Part shown: positions 17,837-29,243 of the stretch, piece by piece
How positions within the stretch are numbered: position 1 is the first letter of the stretch
Layout: every line of letters begins with the position of its first letter
NCBI RefSeq assembly: GCF_036226685.1
Contig: NZ_CP109009.1
Location: forward strand, 7,529,501-7,593,500
DNA from: Streptomyces sp. NBC_00690
GTDB taxonomy: Bacteria > Actinomycetota > Actinomycetes > Streptomycetales > Streptomycetaceae
DNA: 64,000 nucleotides
Reading direction: 5' to 3'
Notes under the pieces: model-generated
What the model saw: the letters and a program-made list of their open reading frames with translations, nothing else
What the model was told of the DNA's origin: nothing
Databases searched by the model: none
Translations under genes and position numbers: made by a program

Positions 17837-18796
17837 ATGAACACCTGGCGTAACGCCTCGCTCGCGGTGACCGCGGCGGCCGTACTCGTGCTGACGACGG
17901 CGTGCGGTCAGGACAAGACCAACGACGGTGGCGACAGCCAAGCCGTTGGAGCGGCCCGCTCCGCACAGCCCGCAGGAACCGGCGGCGGCTACGGGAACGA
18001 CTACGGCTCCGGCGCCAGCGCTCAGGGAGTGGCAGCCAAGCCCGGTGGGCAACTCGCCGTGCGCCAGGACCCGGAACTGGGCAAGGTCGTCACCGACAGC
18101 GCGGGCTTCACCCTCTACCGCTTCGACAACGACACCGCGTCCCCACCGAAGTCCAATTGCGATGGCGACTGCGCGAAGGCATGGCCCGTGGTCGCGGCGC
18201 CCGGTACATCGTCGGCACTCGGAATCGACGCCTCACAACTCGGTGAGGTCACGCGCACCGATGGTTCCAAGCAACTGACCATCGGCGGCTGGCCCATGTA
18301 CCGCTTCGCCAAGGACACGAAGGCCGGTGACATCAAGGGACAAGGTGTCGGTGGCACCTGGTTCGCAGCGGCTCCCGACGGTAAGAAGGCCCAGGCCGGA
18401 GCGGGTGCGGCGAATCCGACCCAGCCCGTGGACCCGGCGGGTCTGACCACCCGACAGGACCCTCAGCTCGGCGAGATCGTCATTGATAAGAACGGTATGA
18501 CCGTCTATCGGTTCAAGAAGGACTCGGCCTGGCCGATGAAGACGGCGTGCACCGGGGACTGCCTCCAGAAATGGCCTGTTGTTGCCCCTGTCGACAAGAA
18601 CAACACCAAGGGAATCCTGAAGAAGGGCTTCGTCACCTTCAATCGTCCCGATGGCATCAAACAGCAGACCATCGACTGCTGGCCGCTCTACACCTTCTCG
18701 GGTGACACCAAGCCGGGTGACACCAATGGCCAGGGCGTGGGCGGCACCTGGTTCGCGGTATCCCCGCAGGGCAAGCTGGTCGGCGCGCCCAAGTAG
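17837..18796 (+). CDS. Lipoprotein with two secreted-repeat (COG4315-type) domains
   Basis: This 319-aa protein has a lipobox LTTAC at its N-terminus and a Gly-rich linker. Two similar domains of about 115 residues follow. Each contains G-x-TLYRF / GMTVYRF, a CDGDCAKAWPVV / CTGDCLQKWPVV block and a GQGVGGTWFA ending. This duplicated domain is common in actinobacterial secreted lipoproteins and is often called SCO-type secreted repeat; no function is established. GGGGAG upstream supports ATG 17837 over the GTG six bases earlier. The paired Cys residues suggest one disulfide per domain. Confidence 0.88.
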   Translation: MNTWRNASLAVTAAAVLVLTTACGQDKTNDGGDSQAVGAARSAQPAGTGGGYGNDYGSGASAQGVAAKPGGQLAVRQDPELGKVVTDSAGFTLYRFDNDTASPPKSNCDGDCAKAWPVVAAPGTSSALGIDASQLGEVTRTDGSKQLTIGGWPMYRFAKDTKAGDIKGQGVGGTWFAAAPDGKKAQAGAGAANPTQPVDPAGLTTRQDPQLGEIVIDKNGMTVYRFKKDSAWPMKTACTGDCLQKWPVVAPVDKNNTKGILKKGFVTFNRPDGIKQQTIDCWPLYTFSGDTKPGDTNGQGVGGTWFAVSPQGKLVGAPK

Positions 18797-19001
18797 ATCC
18801 CCACTGCAACAGAGGCCGGAGTAGGCCCGTCCCACGCCCTGCGTGACGGCGGGCCGCTTGCCGTATCCCTCGCCATGTGACCAAGAACGGACCGCGAATT
18901 TCCGTTTGGGCTCGCTCAATTGGCGGGCGATCAGTAGCCTCGGCTCGAACACTGGCCATGCACATGGCCGGTTCCCCGTGGCGACTTGGTTGGAGACATC
19001 G

Positions 19002-19814
19002 ATGGAGCGTCCCGCCTGGGCCCCGCCCGGCATCGATATATCGGTGCCGAGCGTGTCCCGAATGTACGACTATTACCTGGGCGGCTCGCACAACTTCGAG
19101 GTCGATCGCGAGGCGGCCCGCAAGGTTTTGGAGTTCATGCCGGGGCTTCCCAAGGCCATGCAGGCCAACCGTGCTTTCATGCGCCGCGTGGTGAATTACG
19201 CAGTGGCTCAAGGCGTAACCCAGTTCCTGGACATCGGTTCCGGAATTCCCACCTTCGGTAATGTGCACGAGGTTGCACGCAATGCGAGCAGCGATGCACG
19301 CGTTGTGTACGTCGATCACGATCCGGTTGCCGTTGCCCATGGGCAGGCCGTCCTCGGGGACGACCCCAAGGCCGCCGTAGTAGCCGCTGACCTGCGTAGA
19401 CCGCAACAGATCCTGGAAAGCCCGGAAGTCGCCGCGGTGTTGGACCTCAATCAGCCGGTGGCGCTGCTCCTCCTCGCCGTGCTCCACTTCGTCGAGGACG
19501 AGGAAGACCCGTACACGGCGGTACGGCGACTGCGGGATGCGACGGTGCCGGGCAGCCTCGTCGCCGTCACCCATATGTCGTACGACACCGTCCCGGTGCC
19601 GAGGGAACAGGCCGAGGGAGTGGTCGGCGTCTACCGCGGGACCCGCAGTCCACTGATATCGCGTTCGCGTGAGCAAATTGCTGATTTCTTCGAGGGGTAC
19701 GAGATGGTCGAGCCCGGCCTGGTGTCCATGCCGCAGTGGCGGCCGGACGCCCCCACCGAGCAGGAAGACCCATATGCCTTCGCAGGCTTCGCCGGGGTGG
19801 GGCGCAGGGCGTGA
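19002..19814 (+). CDS. SAM-dependent methyltransferase (DUF574 / Methyltransf_19 family)
   Basis: This 270-aa protein opens with PGIDISVPSVSRMYDYYLGGSHNFEVDRE, the hallmark of the actinobacterial DUF574 family. It continues with the SAM-binding motif FLDIGSGIPTFGNVHE and VVYVDHDPVAV. The substrate of these abundant proteins is largely unknown. Its stop codon overlaps the start of rmdA (TGATG), so the two are translationally coupled, and a role linked to cyclic-di-GMP signalling is possible but unproven. Confidence 0.88.
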   Translation: MERPAWAPPGIDISVPSVSRMYDYYLGGSHNFEVDREAARKVLEFMPGLPKAMQANRAFMRRVVNYAVAQGVTQFLDIGSGIPTFGNVHEVARNASSDARVVYVDHDPVAVAHGQAVLGDDPKAAVVAADLRRPQQILESPEVAAVLDLNQPVALLLLAVLHFVEDEEDPYTAVRRLRDATVPGSLVAVTHMSYDTVPVPREQAEGVVGVYRGTRSPLISRSREQIADFFEGYEMVEPGLVSMPQWRPDAPTEQEDPYAFAGFAGVGRRA

Positions 19815-21994
19815 TGGCTCCGTCGCAAGCACCGGGTTCCGCGGCGGACCCGGACGGCCTTGAAGACAGACTCCGTCGGTTCGCCACCATCTGGAGCCGA
19901 GCCGTCTTCCCCGTGACGGCGACCTCGCTCACGCGTCCCGAGATCGAGCAGCACCTGCTGCCCCTCGCCCGCCAACTGAGCGAATCGCTGCACTCCCACA
20001 CCTTCGACGCCCGCGCGGTACAGCGCATCGGGGCCGCACTGATCGAAGCGCACTGCACCGATCCCGAGGCGCTCAGCCGCACCCTCGGCGTGATCGACGC
20101 CTATCTGGTGCTCTACTGCGGAGATCCCGGCATCGAGGGGCCCGGCGCCGAACAGGCCGCGGAAGACAGCCGCGCCCGCTGTGCCAGGCTTCAGCACGCG
20201 CTCGCCGCCGGCTACGCCCATGGACTGCGCGAACGCACCCTCGCCGAGCAGGAGTCCATCGCCCACTCCTCCCTCGCCGCACGCAACGCCGCCGTGAGCG
20301 CCCTGCACGCCACCGAGACCCGACTGCGCGCGGTCTTCGAGGGGGCCGCGATCGGTATCGCCATCGCCGATCTCGAAGGCAACATCCTGGAGGTCAACGA
20401 GACCCTCACCCGGATGTTCGGCGGCTTGGAACAGCACGTGCGCGGCAAGAAGGTCACCGAGTGGTCGCACCCTGAGGACCGTCCCCACGTCTGGCAGCTC
20501 TATCGCGAGCTCGTTCGCGGCGAGCGGGAACACTTCCGGGTGGAAAAGCCCTTCTTCCGCAACGACGGCACGGTGCTGTGGACCAATCTCACCGTCTCCC
20601 TCCTCCGGGACCCCGACGGCCGCCCGCAGTACCAACTGGCCCTGCTGGAGGACACCACCGAACGACGCCTCCTCCATCTGCGCCTGCGCTACGAGGCCAC
20701 CCACGACGCACTGACGGGACTGCCGAACAGGACGCTGTTTTTCGAGCGTCTTGAGAAAGCGCTCTCCGCAGGGGACGGGGCCAGGTTCGGGCTCTGCTAC
20801 CTGGACCTCGACGGGTTCAAGGCCGTCAACGACAGCTTGGGCCACGCGACGGGTGATCGACTGCTGGTCGAGGTCGCCGACCGGCTGCAGAGCTGTGCCA
20901 CAGCACCGGGGGAGATGGTGGCGCGGCTCGGCGGCGATGAGTTCGTGGCCCTGACCACGGGTCCCGACACCGAGCACGAGGTCGACGAACTGGCGGCCCG
21001 CATCCTCTCCGCCCTGGCCTCACCCATCCGGGTCGACGGTCGTGAGTTCACCGTCCGCGGCTCCATCGGCATCGTGGAGGGGCCGGCGGGTGAGCGCACC
21101 ACCGCCGAGGTGCTCCGCAGCGCCGACATCACCATGTACCGGGCCAAGTCCGCCGGTGGCAATCGCTATGAGACGGCCGACCCCGAAGCCGATGCGCGTG
21201 CCATCACGCGCCACGGTCTGACGACCGCGTTGCCCGCGGCGTTGGAGCGCGGCGAGTTCTTCATCGAGTACCAACCCCTGGTCGACATGTGCGACGGCAA
21301 GGTCCATGGCGCGGAGGCCCTCGTCCGCTGGTGCCATCCACAACACGGCGTCCTCGGACCCGATCAGTTCATTCCGCTCGCCGAACACACCGGACTGATC
21401 ATTCCGCTCGGCCGTTGGGTCCTTCAGGAGGCCGTGCGCCAGGCGCGGTACTGGCAGGAGCACCACGCCGACCTCGGGCCGGTGCGGATCAATGTGAATC
21501 TCTCGCCCACCCAACTCCAGCACCCGGGCCTGGTCAACGAGACGGTCGCCGTGCTCGAAGGCTCGGGGCTGGCCCCGGGCTCGCTTTGCCTTGAGGTCAC
21601 CGAATCCGCCCTGATCGGCGCGGACGAGGGGTTGCTGAAGCCGCTGCGCCAGCTGGCCGAGTTGGGTGTCGACATCGCCCTGGACGACTTCGGCACCGGC
21701 TACTCCAACCTGGCCAATCTGCGCAGGCTGCCGGTCAGCGTCCTCAAACTGGACCGTTCCTTCACCAAGGGTATGCAGCACCTGCCGGTGGACCCGGTCG
21801 ATCTGAAGATCGTCGAAGGGATCGTGTCGCTGGCCCACAGCCTGGAGCTGGCGGTCACCGTCGAGGGCGTGGAGACGGGGGCGCAGGCCGACCAGTTGCG
21901 CGAGCTGGGCTGTGACACCGCTCAGGGCTGGTACTACGCGAGACCGGGCCCGCCCGAGAAGCTGCACGCCCTGACCCTGGCGGACGCCGTCTGA
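19814..21994 (+). CDS. rmdA: PAS-GGDEF-EAL cyclic-di-GMP diguanylate cyclase/phosphodiesterase, RmdA-type
   Basis: This 726-aa cytosolic protein has an N-terminal region of about 165 residues, a PAS domain (LRAVFEGAAIGIAIADLEGNI, about 175-295), a GGDEF domain with intact GGDEF at 373-377 and an EAL domain with intact EAL at 501-503 plus the DDFGTGYSNL loop. The RxxD inhibitory site expected five residues before GGDEF reads APGE, so product inhibition is probably lost. Domain order and the neighbouring lysR-sdhCAB match RmdA of S. coelicolor, where loss affects aerial development. That assignment is from memory of the literature and synteny. Confidence 0.9.
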   Translation: MAPSQAPGSAADPDGLEDRLRRFATIWSRAVFPVTATSLTRPEIEQHLLPLARQLSESLHSHTFDARAVQRIGAALIEAHCTDPEALSRTLGVIDAYLVLYCGDPGIEGPGAEQAAEDSRARCARLQHALAAGYAHGLRERTLAEQESIAHSSLAARNAAVSALHATETRLRAVFEGAAIGIAIADLEGNILEVNETLTRMFGGLEQHVRGKKVTEWSHPEDRPHVWQLYRELVRGEREHFRVEKPFFRNDGTVLWTNLTVSLLRDPDGRPQYQLALLEDTTERRLLHLRLRYEATHDALTGLPNRTLFFERLEKALSAGDGARFGLCYLDLDGFKAVNDSLGHATGDRLLVEVADRLQSCATAPGEMVARLGGDEFVALTTGPDTEHEVDELAARILSALASPIRVDGREFTVRGSIGIVEGPAGERTTAEVLRSADITMYRAKSAGGNRYETADPEADARAITRHGLTTALPAALERGEFFIEYQPLVDMCDGKVHGAEALVRWCHPQHGVLGPDQFIPLAEHTGLIIPLGRWVLQEAVRQARYWQEHHADLGPVRINVNLSPTQLQHPGLVNETVAVLEGSGLAPGSLCLEVTESALIGADEGLLKPLRQLAELGVDIALDDFGTGYSNLANLRRLPVSVLKLDRSFTKGMQHLPVDPVDLKIVEGIVSLAHSLELAVTVEGVETGAQADQLRELGCDTAQGWYYARPGPPEKLHALTLADAV

Positions 21995-22010
21995 TCCGGA
22001 CGCAGATCCT

Positions 22011-22044
22011 GGGGTGTGGTCACCGTGCACGGTAGCCACACCCC
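22011..22044. terminator. Hairpin terminator between convergent rmdA and lysR
   Basis: GGGGTGTGG (22011-22019) pairs with CCACACCCC (22036-22044). An inner perfect palindrome ACCGTG/CACGGT extends the stem, with only two weak positions between. Confidence 0.75.
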
Positions 22045-22164
22045 GGGGCCCTGTCCCACACCGGACGCCGGCACCCCTCGTACCGCCCACGGTGCACCCG
22101 GTGGGCTCTGGGCGTCGTCCACCGACACAAGGCAGGGTCCCCGCGAGAAACGCGCGACCGGAGT

Positions 22165-23052
22165 TCAGTCGGTGGCCGCTGACGCCAGGAGCACCCGTTG
22201 GAGCTCACGGGCCGCCCTCGGCGGAGCCACGTCGCTGCGGTGCGCGAGGGCGATCGTCCGTCGCAGGCCCGGCCGGGCCAAGGGGGTCACCCGCAACCCC
22301 GGCCCCGCCCGCCCCGCCACCATGCTCGGCACCACCGCCATACCGAGCCCGGCGCGCACGAACCCCAGCACGGCGTCCATCTCCCCGCCCTCCACGGTGA
22401 AGCCGGGTTCGAACCCGGCCGCCCTACAGGCGGCAACGGTCAGCTCCCGCAGGTCGTACCCGTGCCGGAACATCACCAGCGGCTGATCGCGCAGGTCCGC
22501 GATCCGTACCGGTCTGCGGGGTGCCTTCGCCGATGCGGACGACACCACCACCAGGTCTTCCCGAAGCAACTCCACCGTGGTCAGCGCGGGCGATCCCGGG
22601 GGCAGCGGCAGCACGACCAACGCCAGATCGAGGGCGCCCCGCGCCAACTGGCGCACCAGATCGTGCGAGCCGCCCTCCTCGATCAGCAGCCTGATCCCCG
22701 GGTGCCGATCGTGATAGACGCGCAGGACGTCGGGCAGCAGCCCGGTGCACAGGCTCGGCGTCGCCCCGAGCCGCACCCTGCCCCGGCGCAGCTGCACCAG
22801 CTCCTGCACCTCGTGCCGTGCCGTGTCGGCGTCCGCGAGGATACGCCGGGCGAGCGGCAGCAGGGTCTCACCGGCCTCGGTGAGCGAAATATTGCCACGG
22901 GCCCTACTGAACAGTTCCGCGCCCAGTTCTGTCTCCAGGGCTCGGATCTGCTGTGACAGCGAGGGCTGTGCGACATGGACACGTTCAGCGGCCTGAGTGA
23001 AGTGATGTGTCTCGGCCACGGCCACAAAGTAGAGGAGCTGTTGCAGCTGCAT
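22165..23052 (-). CDS. LysR-family regulator, likely of the sdh operon
   Basis: This 295-aa protein has the standard LysR winged helix at its N-terminus (LQQLLYFVAVAETHHFTQAAERVHVAQPSLSQQIRALE) and a periplasmic-binding-like effector domain. The start at 23052 gives MQLQQLLYF, the usual family beginning; the longer frame is not needed. It is divergent from sdhC across 82 bases that contain a T-N11-A inverted repeat (23062-23076). By the rule for divergent LysR genes, it probably controls sdhCAB and itself. The effector is unknown. Confidence 0.88.
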   Translation of the reverse strand: MQLQQLLYFVAVAETHHFTQAAERVHVAQPSLSQQIRALETELGAELFSRARGNISLTEAGETLLPLARRILADADTARHEVQELVQLRRGRVRLGATPSLCTGLLPDVLRVYHDRHPGIRLLIEEGGSHDLVRQLARGALDLALVVLPLPPGSPALTTVELLREDLVVVSSASAKAPRRPVRIADLRDQPLVMFRHGYDLRELTVAACRAAGFEPGFTVEGGEMDAVLGFVRAGLGMAVVPSMVAGRAGPGLRVTPLARPGLRRTIALAHRSDVAPPRAARELQRVLLASAATD

Positions 23053-23061
23053 GCTCCTACG

Positions 23062-23076
23062 ATAGGGGATGTCTAT
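23062..23076. promoter_or_regulatory. Putative LysR operator (ATAG-N7-CTAT)
   Basis: ATAGGGGATGTCTAT is a dyad with the LysR signature T-N11-A (T 23063, A 23075). It lies in the 82-base gap between the divergent LysR-type gene and sdhC, ten bases from the regulator start codon. Confidence 0.6.
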
Positions 23077-23134
23077 TGAGATGACCCGGATCATGTCTTG
23101 GACCTCTTGACTCCGCTGGCCCTACCTTTCCCCC

Positions 23135-23854
23135 ATGGCTCTGGCAACACGGACGGACAACGGGAACGCGGTGCGCAAGCCGCCACCCAAGCGCTCCTTC
23201 TGGGGATCGACGATCGGCAAGAAAGTGGTCATGGCCGTCAGCGGCCTGATCATGCTCGGCTACCTCGTCGCCCATGTGATGGGCAACCTCAAGGTCTTCT
23301 TCGGCCCCGCGGAGTTCAACGAGTACGGCCACTGGCTGCGCACCATGGGCGCCCCGATCCTCCACGAGGAATGGGCCCTGTGGATCGTCCGCGTCGTGCT
23401 GCTCGCCGCAGTCGTGGCCCATGCGGTCTCCGCGTACCAGCTCAGCAAGCGCGACATCAAGGCCCGGCCCAACAAGTACGCCCACCAGCGCAAGCGCGCC
23501 AGCTACGCCACCCGAACGATGCGCTGGGGCGGTGTCATCGTCGCCCTCTTCATCGTCTGGCACATCCTCGACCTCACCACCCTCACGGTGAACGAGAACG
23601 CACAGCCCGGACGTCCGTACGAGAACGTGGTCGCCACCTTCTCCACCTGGTACGGCAACGTCATCTACATCACGGCGATGCTCGCCATCGGCCTCCACGT
23701 CCGCCACGGCTTCTGGAGCGCCGCCCAGACCCTCGGTGTCGGCAGCGCCTCCCGCGACCGCATCCTCAAGATCGTCGCCAATGGCCTCGCACTGGTGCTG
23801 ACCGCCGGCTTCATCGCCGTACCCGTCGCCGTCATGACCGGAGTGGTGAGCTAG
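23135..23854 (+). CDS. sdhC: Succinate dehydrogenase/fumarate reductase cytochrome b subunit
   Basis: This 239-aa integral membrane protein has about five hydrophobic segments: VVMAVSGLIMLGYLVAHVMG, WALWIVRVVLLAAVVAHA, GVIVALFIVWHILDL, YITAMLAIGLHVRHGFW and a last one near the C-terminus. Conserved His residues in segments 1, 2, 3 and 4 (VAHVMGN, VAHAVS, VWHILD, GLHVRHG) are the expected heme b ligands of the diheme, single-subunit b558 type. It anchors SdhAB and passes electrons to or from menaquinone. It is the first gene of sdhCAB and abuts sdhA without a gap. Confidence 0.93.
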   Translation: MALATRTDNGNAVRKPPPKRSFWGSTIGKKVVMAVSGLIMLGYLVAHVMGNLKVFFGPAEFNEYGHWLRTMGAPILHEEWALWIVRVVLLAAVVAHAVSAYQLSKRDIKARPNKYAHQRKRASYATRTMRWGGVIVALFIVWHILDLTTLTVNENAQPGRPYENVVATFSTWYGNVIYITAMLAIGLHVRHGFWSAAQTLGVGSASRDRILKIVANGLALVLTAGFIAVPVAVMTGVVS

Positions 23855-25815
<1,961 letters not shown>

Positions 25816-25819
<4 letters not shown>

Positions 25820-26568
25820 AGCTCAACCTGCGCGTCTGGCGCCAGCGCGGCGCCGACACCCCCGGCGCCATGGCCACGTACGAGGTCGACAACATCTCCG
25901 AGGACATGTCCTTCCTGGAGATGCTCGACACCCTCAACGAAGAACTCATCCTGCGCGGTGAGGACCCGGTCGCCTTCGACCACGACTGCCGCGAAGGCAT
26001 CTGCGGTGCGTGCAGCCTGGTCATCAACGGTGATGCGCACGGCCCGGAACGCACCACCACCTGCCAGCTCCACATGCGTTCCTTCGCGGACGGCGACACC
26101 ATCGACGTGGAGCCCTGGCGAGCGTCGGCCTTCCCGGTGATCAAGGACCTGGTGGTGGACCGGTCCGCCTTCGACCGGATCATCCAGGCCGGTGGCTACA
26201 TCAGCGTGCCGACCGGTGCCGCACCGGACGCCCACGCCACACCGGTCCCCAAGGCCGACGCCGACTTCGCCTTCGAGCACGCGGAGTGCATCGGATGCGG
26301 GGCCTGTGTCGCGGCCTGCCCCAACGGCTCGGCGATGCTCTTCACCTCGGCCAAGGTGAACCACCTCAACATCCTGCCGCAGGGTGCACCCGAACGGGAG
26401 ACGCGCGTCCTCGACATGGTGGCCACCATGGACGCGGAGGGCTTCGGTGGCTGCACCCTCACCGGAGAGTGCGCCACGGCGTGTCCCAAGGGCATTCCGC
26501 TGCCGTCGATCGCCGCCATGAACAAGGAGTGGCTGCGCGCCAACCGCAAGACCAGTCGCCGCTCATAG
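25816..26568 (+). CDS. sdhB: Succinate dehydrogenase/fumarate reductase iron-sulfur subunit
   Basis: This 250-aa protein has an N-terminal plant-type ferredoxin domain ([15 protein letters not shown]; further Cys in TTTCQLHM) for the [2Fe-2S] centre. Its C-terminal bacterial ferredoxin-like domain ([15 protein letters not shown], and [16 protein letters not shown]) binds the [4Fe-4S] and [3Fe-4S] centres. It carries electrons from SdhA flavin to the membrane quinone site. The ATGA overlap with sdhA ensures equal synthesis. It is convergent with the UvrA-like gene; only a weak 7-bp stem (26637-26659) lies between. Confidence 0.95.
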
Positions 26569-26682
26569 CCCCGAACGCCCGTGGCCGCTGTCCCTGGCTG
26601 CTCTCCCGTCGCCGTACGGGAAGCACGGTCAGCGATCCGCGGCGGCCCGGGTGCCGCGGTGGGCGTCGGACCGAGCAGGGTG

Positions 26683-29049
26683 TCAGGGGCGCAGCCGGGC
26701 CGCGAGATGGGGCGCGGTCCGGCTGTCGGCGGACGCCACCTGCTCCGGCGTTCCCGCGGCGACGATCCGACCGCCGACGTCACCTCCGCCAGGCCCCAGA
26801 TCGATCACCCAGTCCGCGCCGGCGACCACATCCATGTTGTGCTCCACCACCACGACCGAATGCCCCGCATCGACCAGCCCGTTCAGCTGGTGCATCAGGA
26901 CCAGGACGTCCGCCGGATGCAGTCCGGTGGTCGGTTCGTCCAGCACGTACAGCGTGTGCTCACCGCGCAGCCGTTGGAGCTCCGTGGCCAGCTTGATCCG
27001 CTGTGCCTCACCGCCCGAGAGCTCGGTGGCCGGCTGCCCCAACCGCAGATGGCCAAGTCCCACGTCCAACAGCGTGGTCAGGGCACGGGCGGCCGGGGGC
27101 ACCTCACCGAAGAACTCCGCAGCCTCCTCCACGGAGAGGTCCAGCACATCCGCGATGCTCAACCCCCGGTAGTGGACCTCCAGCGTCTGCGGGTTGTAGC
27201 GAGCTCCCCGGCAATCGGGGCATGGAGCGTAGGTACTGGGCAGGAAGAGCAGCTCGACGGAGATGAAACCCTCGCCCTGACACGTCTCACAGCGCCCGCC
27301 CGACACATTGAACGAGAAGCGCCCCGCCCGATAGCCCCTTCTACGTGCCTCGTCCGTCTGGGCGAAGAGCTTGCGCACCACGTCGAACAGGCCGGTGTAC
27401 GTCGCCAGGTTGGAGCGCGGGGTCCGCCCGATGGGTTTCTGGTCCACGAAGACCAACCGGCCGACACCGGGCAGGTCCGGAGTGATCGCCGACACCAGCG
27501 TGGACTTCCCCGAACCGGAAACGCCGGTGATCGCCGTCAGTGCGCCCAGGGGCAGTCTGGTCGTGACCGCACGCAGATTGTGCCGGGTCACCGGTCCGAC
27601 GCGAAGCCACCCGGACGGCGTGCGCACGGTCGCACCCGGGGAAGCCGCGGCCGGATCCTCGAACTCGAAGAGGAAACGCCGGGTCACCGAATCGGCCACG
27701 GTCGCCAACTGCTGGGGCGGCCCGCTGTACACCACCCGTCCACCGTGCTCACCGGCTCCCGGGCCCACATCGACGAGCCAGTCCGCGCCGCGCATCACAT
27801 CCAGATGGTGTTCCACCACGAACACCGAATTGCCCGCAGCCTTCAATCGCTCCAGAACCGTCAGCAGTGCTTCGGTGTCCGCGGGGTGCAGTCCCGCGGA
27901 CGGCTCGTCCAGTACGTACACCACCCCGAACAGTCCCGAACGCAACTGTGTCGCGAGCCGCAGCCGTTGGAGCTCGCCGTTGGAGAGGGTGGGCGCGGCC
28001 CGGTCCAGGCTCAGATAGTCGAGGCCCAGTTCGACCACCGGGCCGATCCGCGACAGCAGGTCAGAGGTGAGCACCCGGACGGCCGCGCCGTCGGCCGTGG
28101 CCCTGAGCACCTCTGCCAGTTCGGTGAGGGGCAGCGTGGCCAGTTCGGTGATGGTCCGCCCTGACACGGTCACCGCGAGGGATTCGGGACGCAACCGCGC
28201 ACCCCCGCAGGAAGGACACGGTGAACTGCTCAGGAACCGCTCGGCGCGCGCCCGCAGGGCCGTGCTCCGCGAATCCGCGAAGGTGTGCAGCACATGACGA
28301 CGGGCGCTCGTGTACGTGCCCTGGTACGGGCGCTGGATCCGGCCGGCGTCCCGCACCGGGTGCACGGTCACCACGGGCTGCTCCGAGGTGAAGAGGATCC
28401 AGTCCCGGTCCTTCTGGTCCAATCGGTGCCAGGGCCGGTCGACGTCGTACCCCAACGCATCCAACACATCGCGCAGGTTCTTGCCCTGCCACGCCCCGGG
28501 CCAGGCGGCGATGGCACCTTCCCGGATGGAGAGGGCGGGGTCGGGGACCAACAACTCCTCACTGGTGTCGTGGACCACTCCCAGGCCGTGGCATTCGGGG
28601 CAGGCACCGGCAGCCGTGTTGGGGGAGAACGCATCCGAGTCCAGTCGCTCGGCGCCCGGCGGATAGTCGCCCGCGCGGGAGAACAACATCCGCAGGGAGT
28701 TGGAGAGGGTGGTGACCGTGCCCACCGACGAACGGGACGTGGGGGAGGAGCGGCGCTGCTCCAGGGAGACCGCGGGGGGAAGCCCGGAGATCTCACCGAC
28801 CGCAGGCGCGCCCACCTGGTGGATCAGCCGACGTGCATAGGGCGCCACGGACTCGAAGTAGCGGCGCTGGGCCTCCGCGTACACCGTGCCGAAGGCGAGC
28901 GAGGACTTTCCCGACCCGGAGACGCCGGTGAAGACGACCAGGGCATTGCGGGGGATGTCCACATCGACATTGCGCAGGTTGTGCTCCCGTGCGCCGCGAA
29001 CCCGGACGTACGGGTCCAGGGGCTCGGGCGCGCCGAAAGGGCTGTGCAT
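26683..29049 (-). CDS. UvrA-like (class II, UvrA2-type) ABC ATPase
   Basis: This 788-aa protein has two ABC ATPase halves with Walker A motifs (FTGVSGSGKSSLAFGTVYAEA and ITGVSGSGKSTLVSAI). It has ABC signatures (LSNGELQRLRLATQL, ELSGGEAQRIKLATEL) and zinc-finger Cys pairs (CPECHGLG, CPSCGGARL, CETCQGEG, CPDCRGARY). Classical UvrA is about 940-1000 residues. This one lacks most of the UvrB-binding insertion, as in the UvrA2 group implicated in resistance to DNA-intercalating drugs or damage tolerance. It stands alone on the minus strand, so the role in repair or self-resistance is inferred. Confidence 0.88.
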   Translation of the reverse strand: MHSPFGAPEPLDPYVRVRGAREHNLRNVDVDIPRNALVVFTGVSGSGKSSLAFGTVYAEAQRRYFESVAPYARRLIHQVGAPAVGEISGLPPAVSLEQRRSSPTSRSSVGTVTTLSNSLRMLFSRAGDYPPGAERLDSDAFSPNTAAGACPECHGLGVVHDTSEELLVPDPALSIREGAIAAWPGAWQGKNLRDVLDALGYDVDRPWHRLDQKDRDWILFTSEQPVVTVHPVRDAGRIQRPYQGTYTSARRHVLHTFADSRSTALRARAERFLSSSPCPSCGGARLRPESLAVTVSGRTITELATLPLTELAEVLRATADGAAVRVLTSDLLSRIGPVVELGLDYLSLDRAAPTLSNGELQRLRLATQLRSGLFGVVYVLDEPSAGLHPADTEALLTVLERLKAAGNSVFVVEHHLDVMRGADWLVDVGPGAGEHGGRVVYSGPPQQLATVADSVTRRFLFEFEDPAAASPGATVRTPSGWLRVGPVTRHNLRAVTTRLPLGALTAITGVSGSGKSTLVSAITPDLPGVGRLVFVDQKPIGRTPRSNLATYTGLFDVVRKLFAQTDEARRRGYRAGRFSFNVSGGRCETCQGEGFISVELLFLPSTYAPCPDCRGARYNPQTLEVHYRGLSIADVLDLSVEEAAEFFGEVPPAARALTTLLDVGLGHLRLGQPATELSGGEAQRIKLATELQRLRGEHTLYVLDEPTTGLHPADVLVLMHQLNGLVDAGHSVVVVEHNMDVVAGADWVIDLGPGGGDVGGRIVAAGTPEQVASADSRTAPHLAARLRP

Positions 29050-29243
29050 ATCGCCCTATTCTAGCTGTCGTCGCTGGTCAGGTCGGATCGGGGTCTTGCA
29101 GGGGTCTTGTAGAGGAGTGCGATTCACAGGGGGACGTCCCTTGCGAAGCCACCCACGAGGGCGCGTGATCGCAGCCGCTCGTACCGATGCGCCGGTACGT
29201 GCGGCATGGGCAGCAGAAGAATCCGAGTGCTTAGGCTGTCGGT

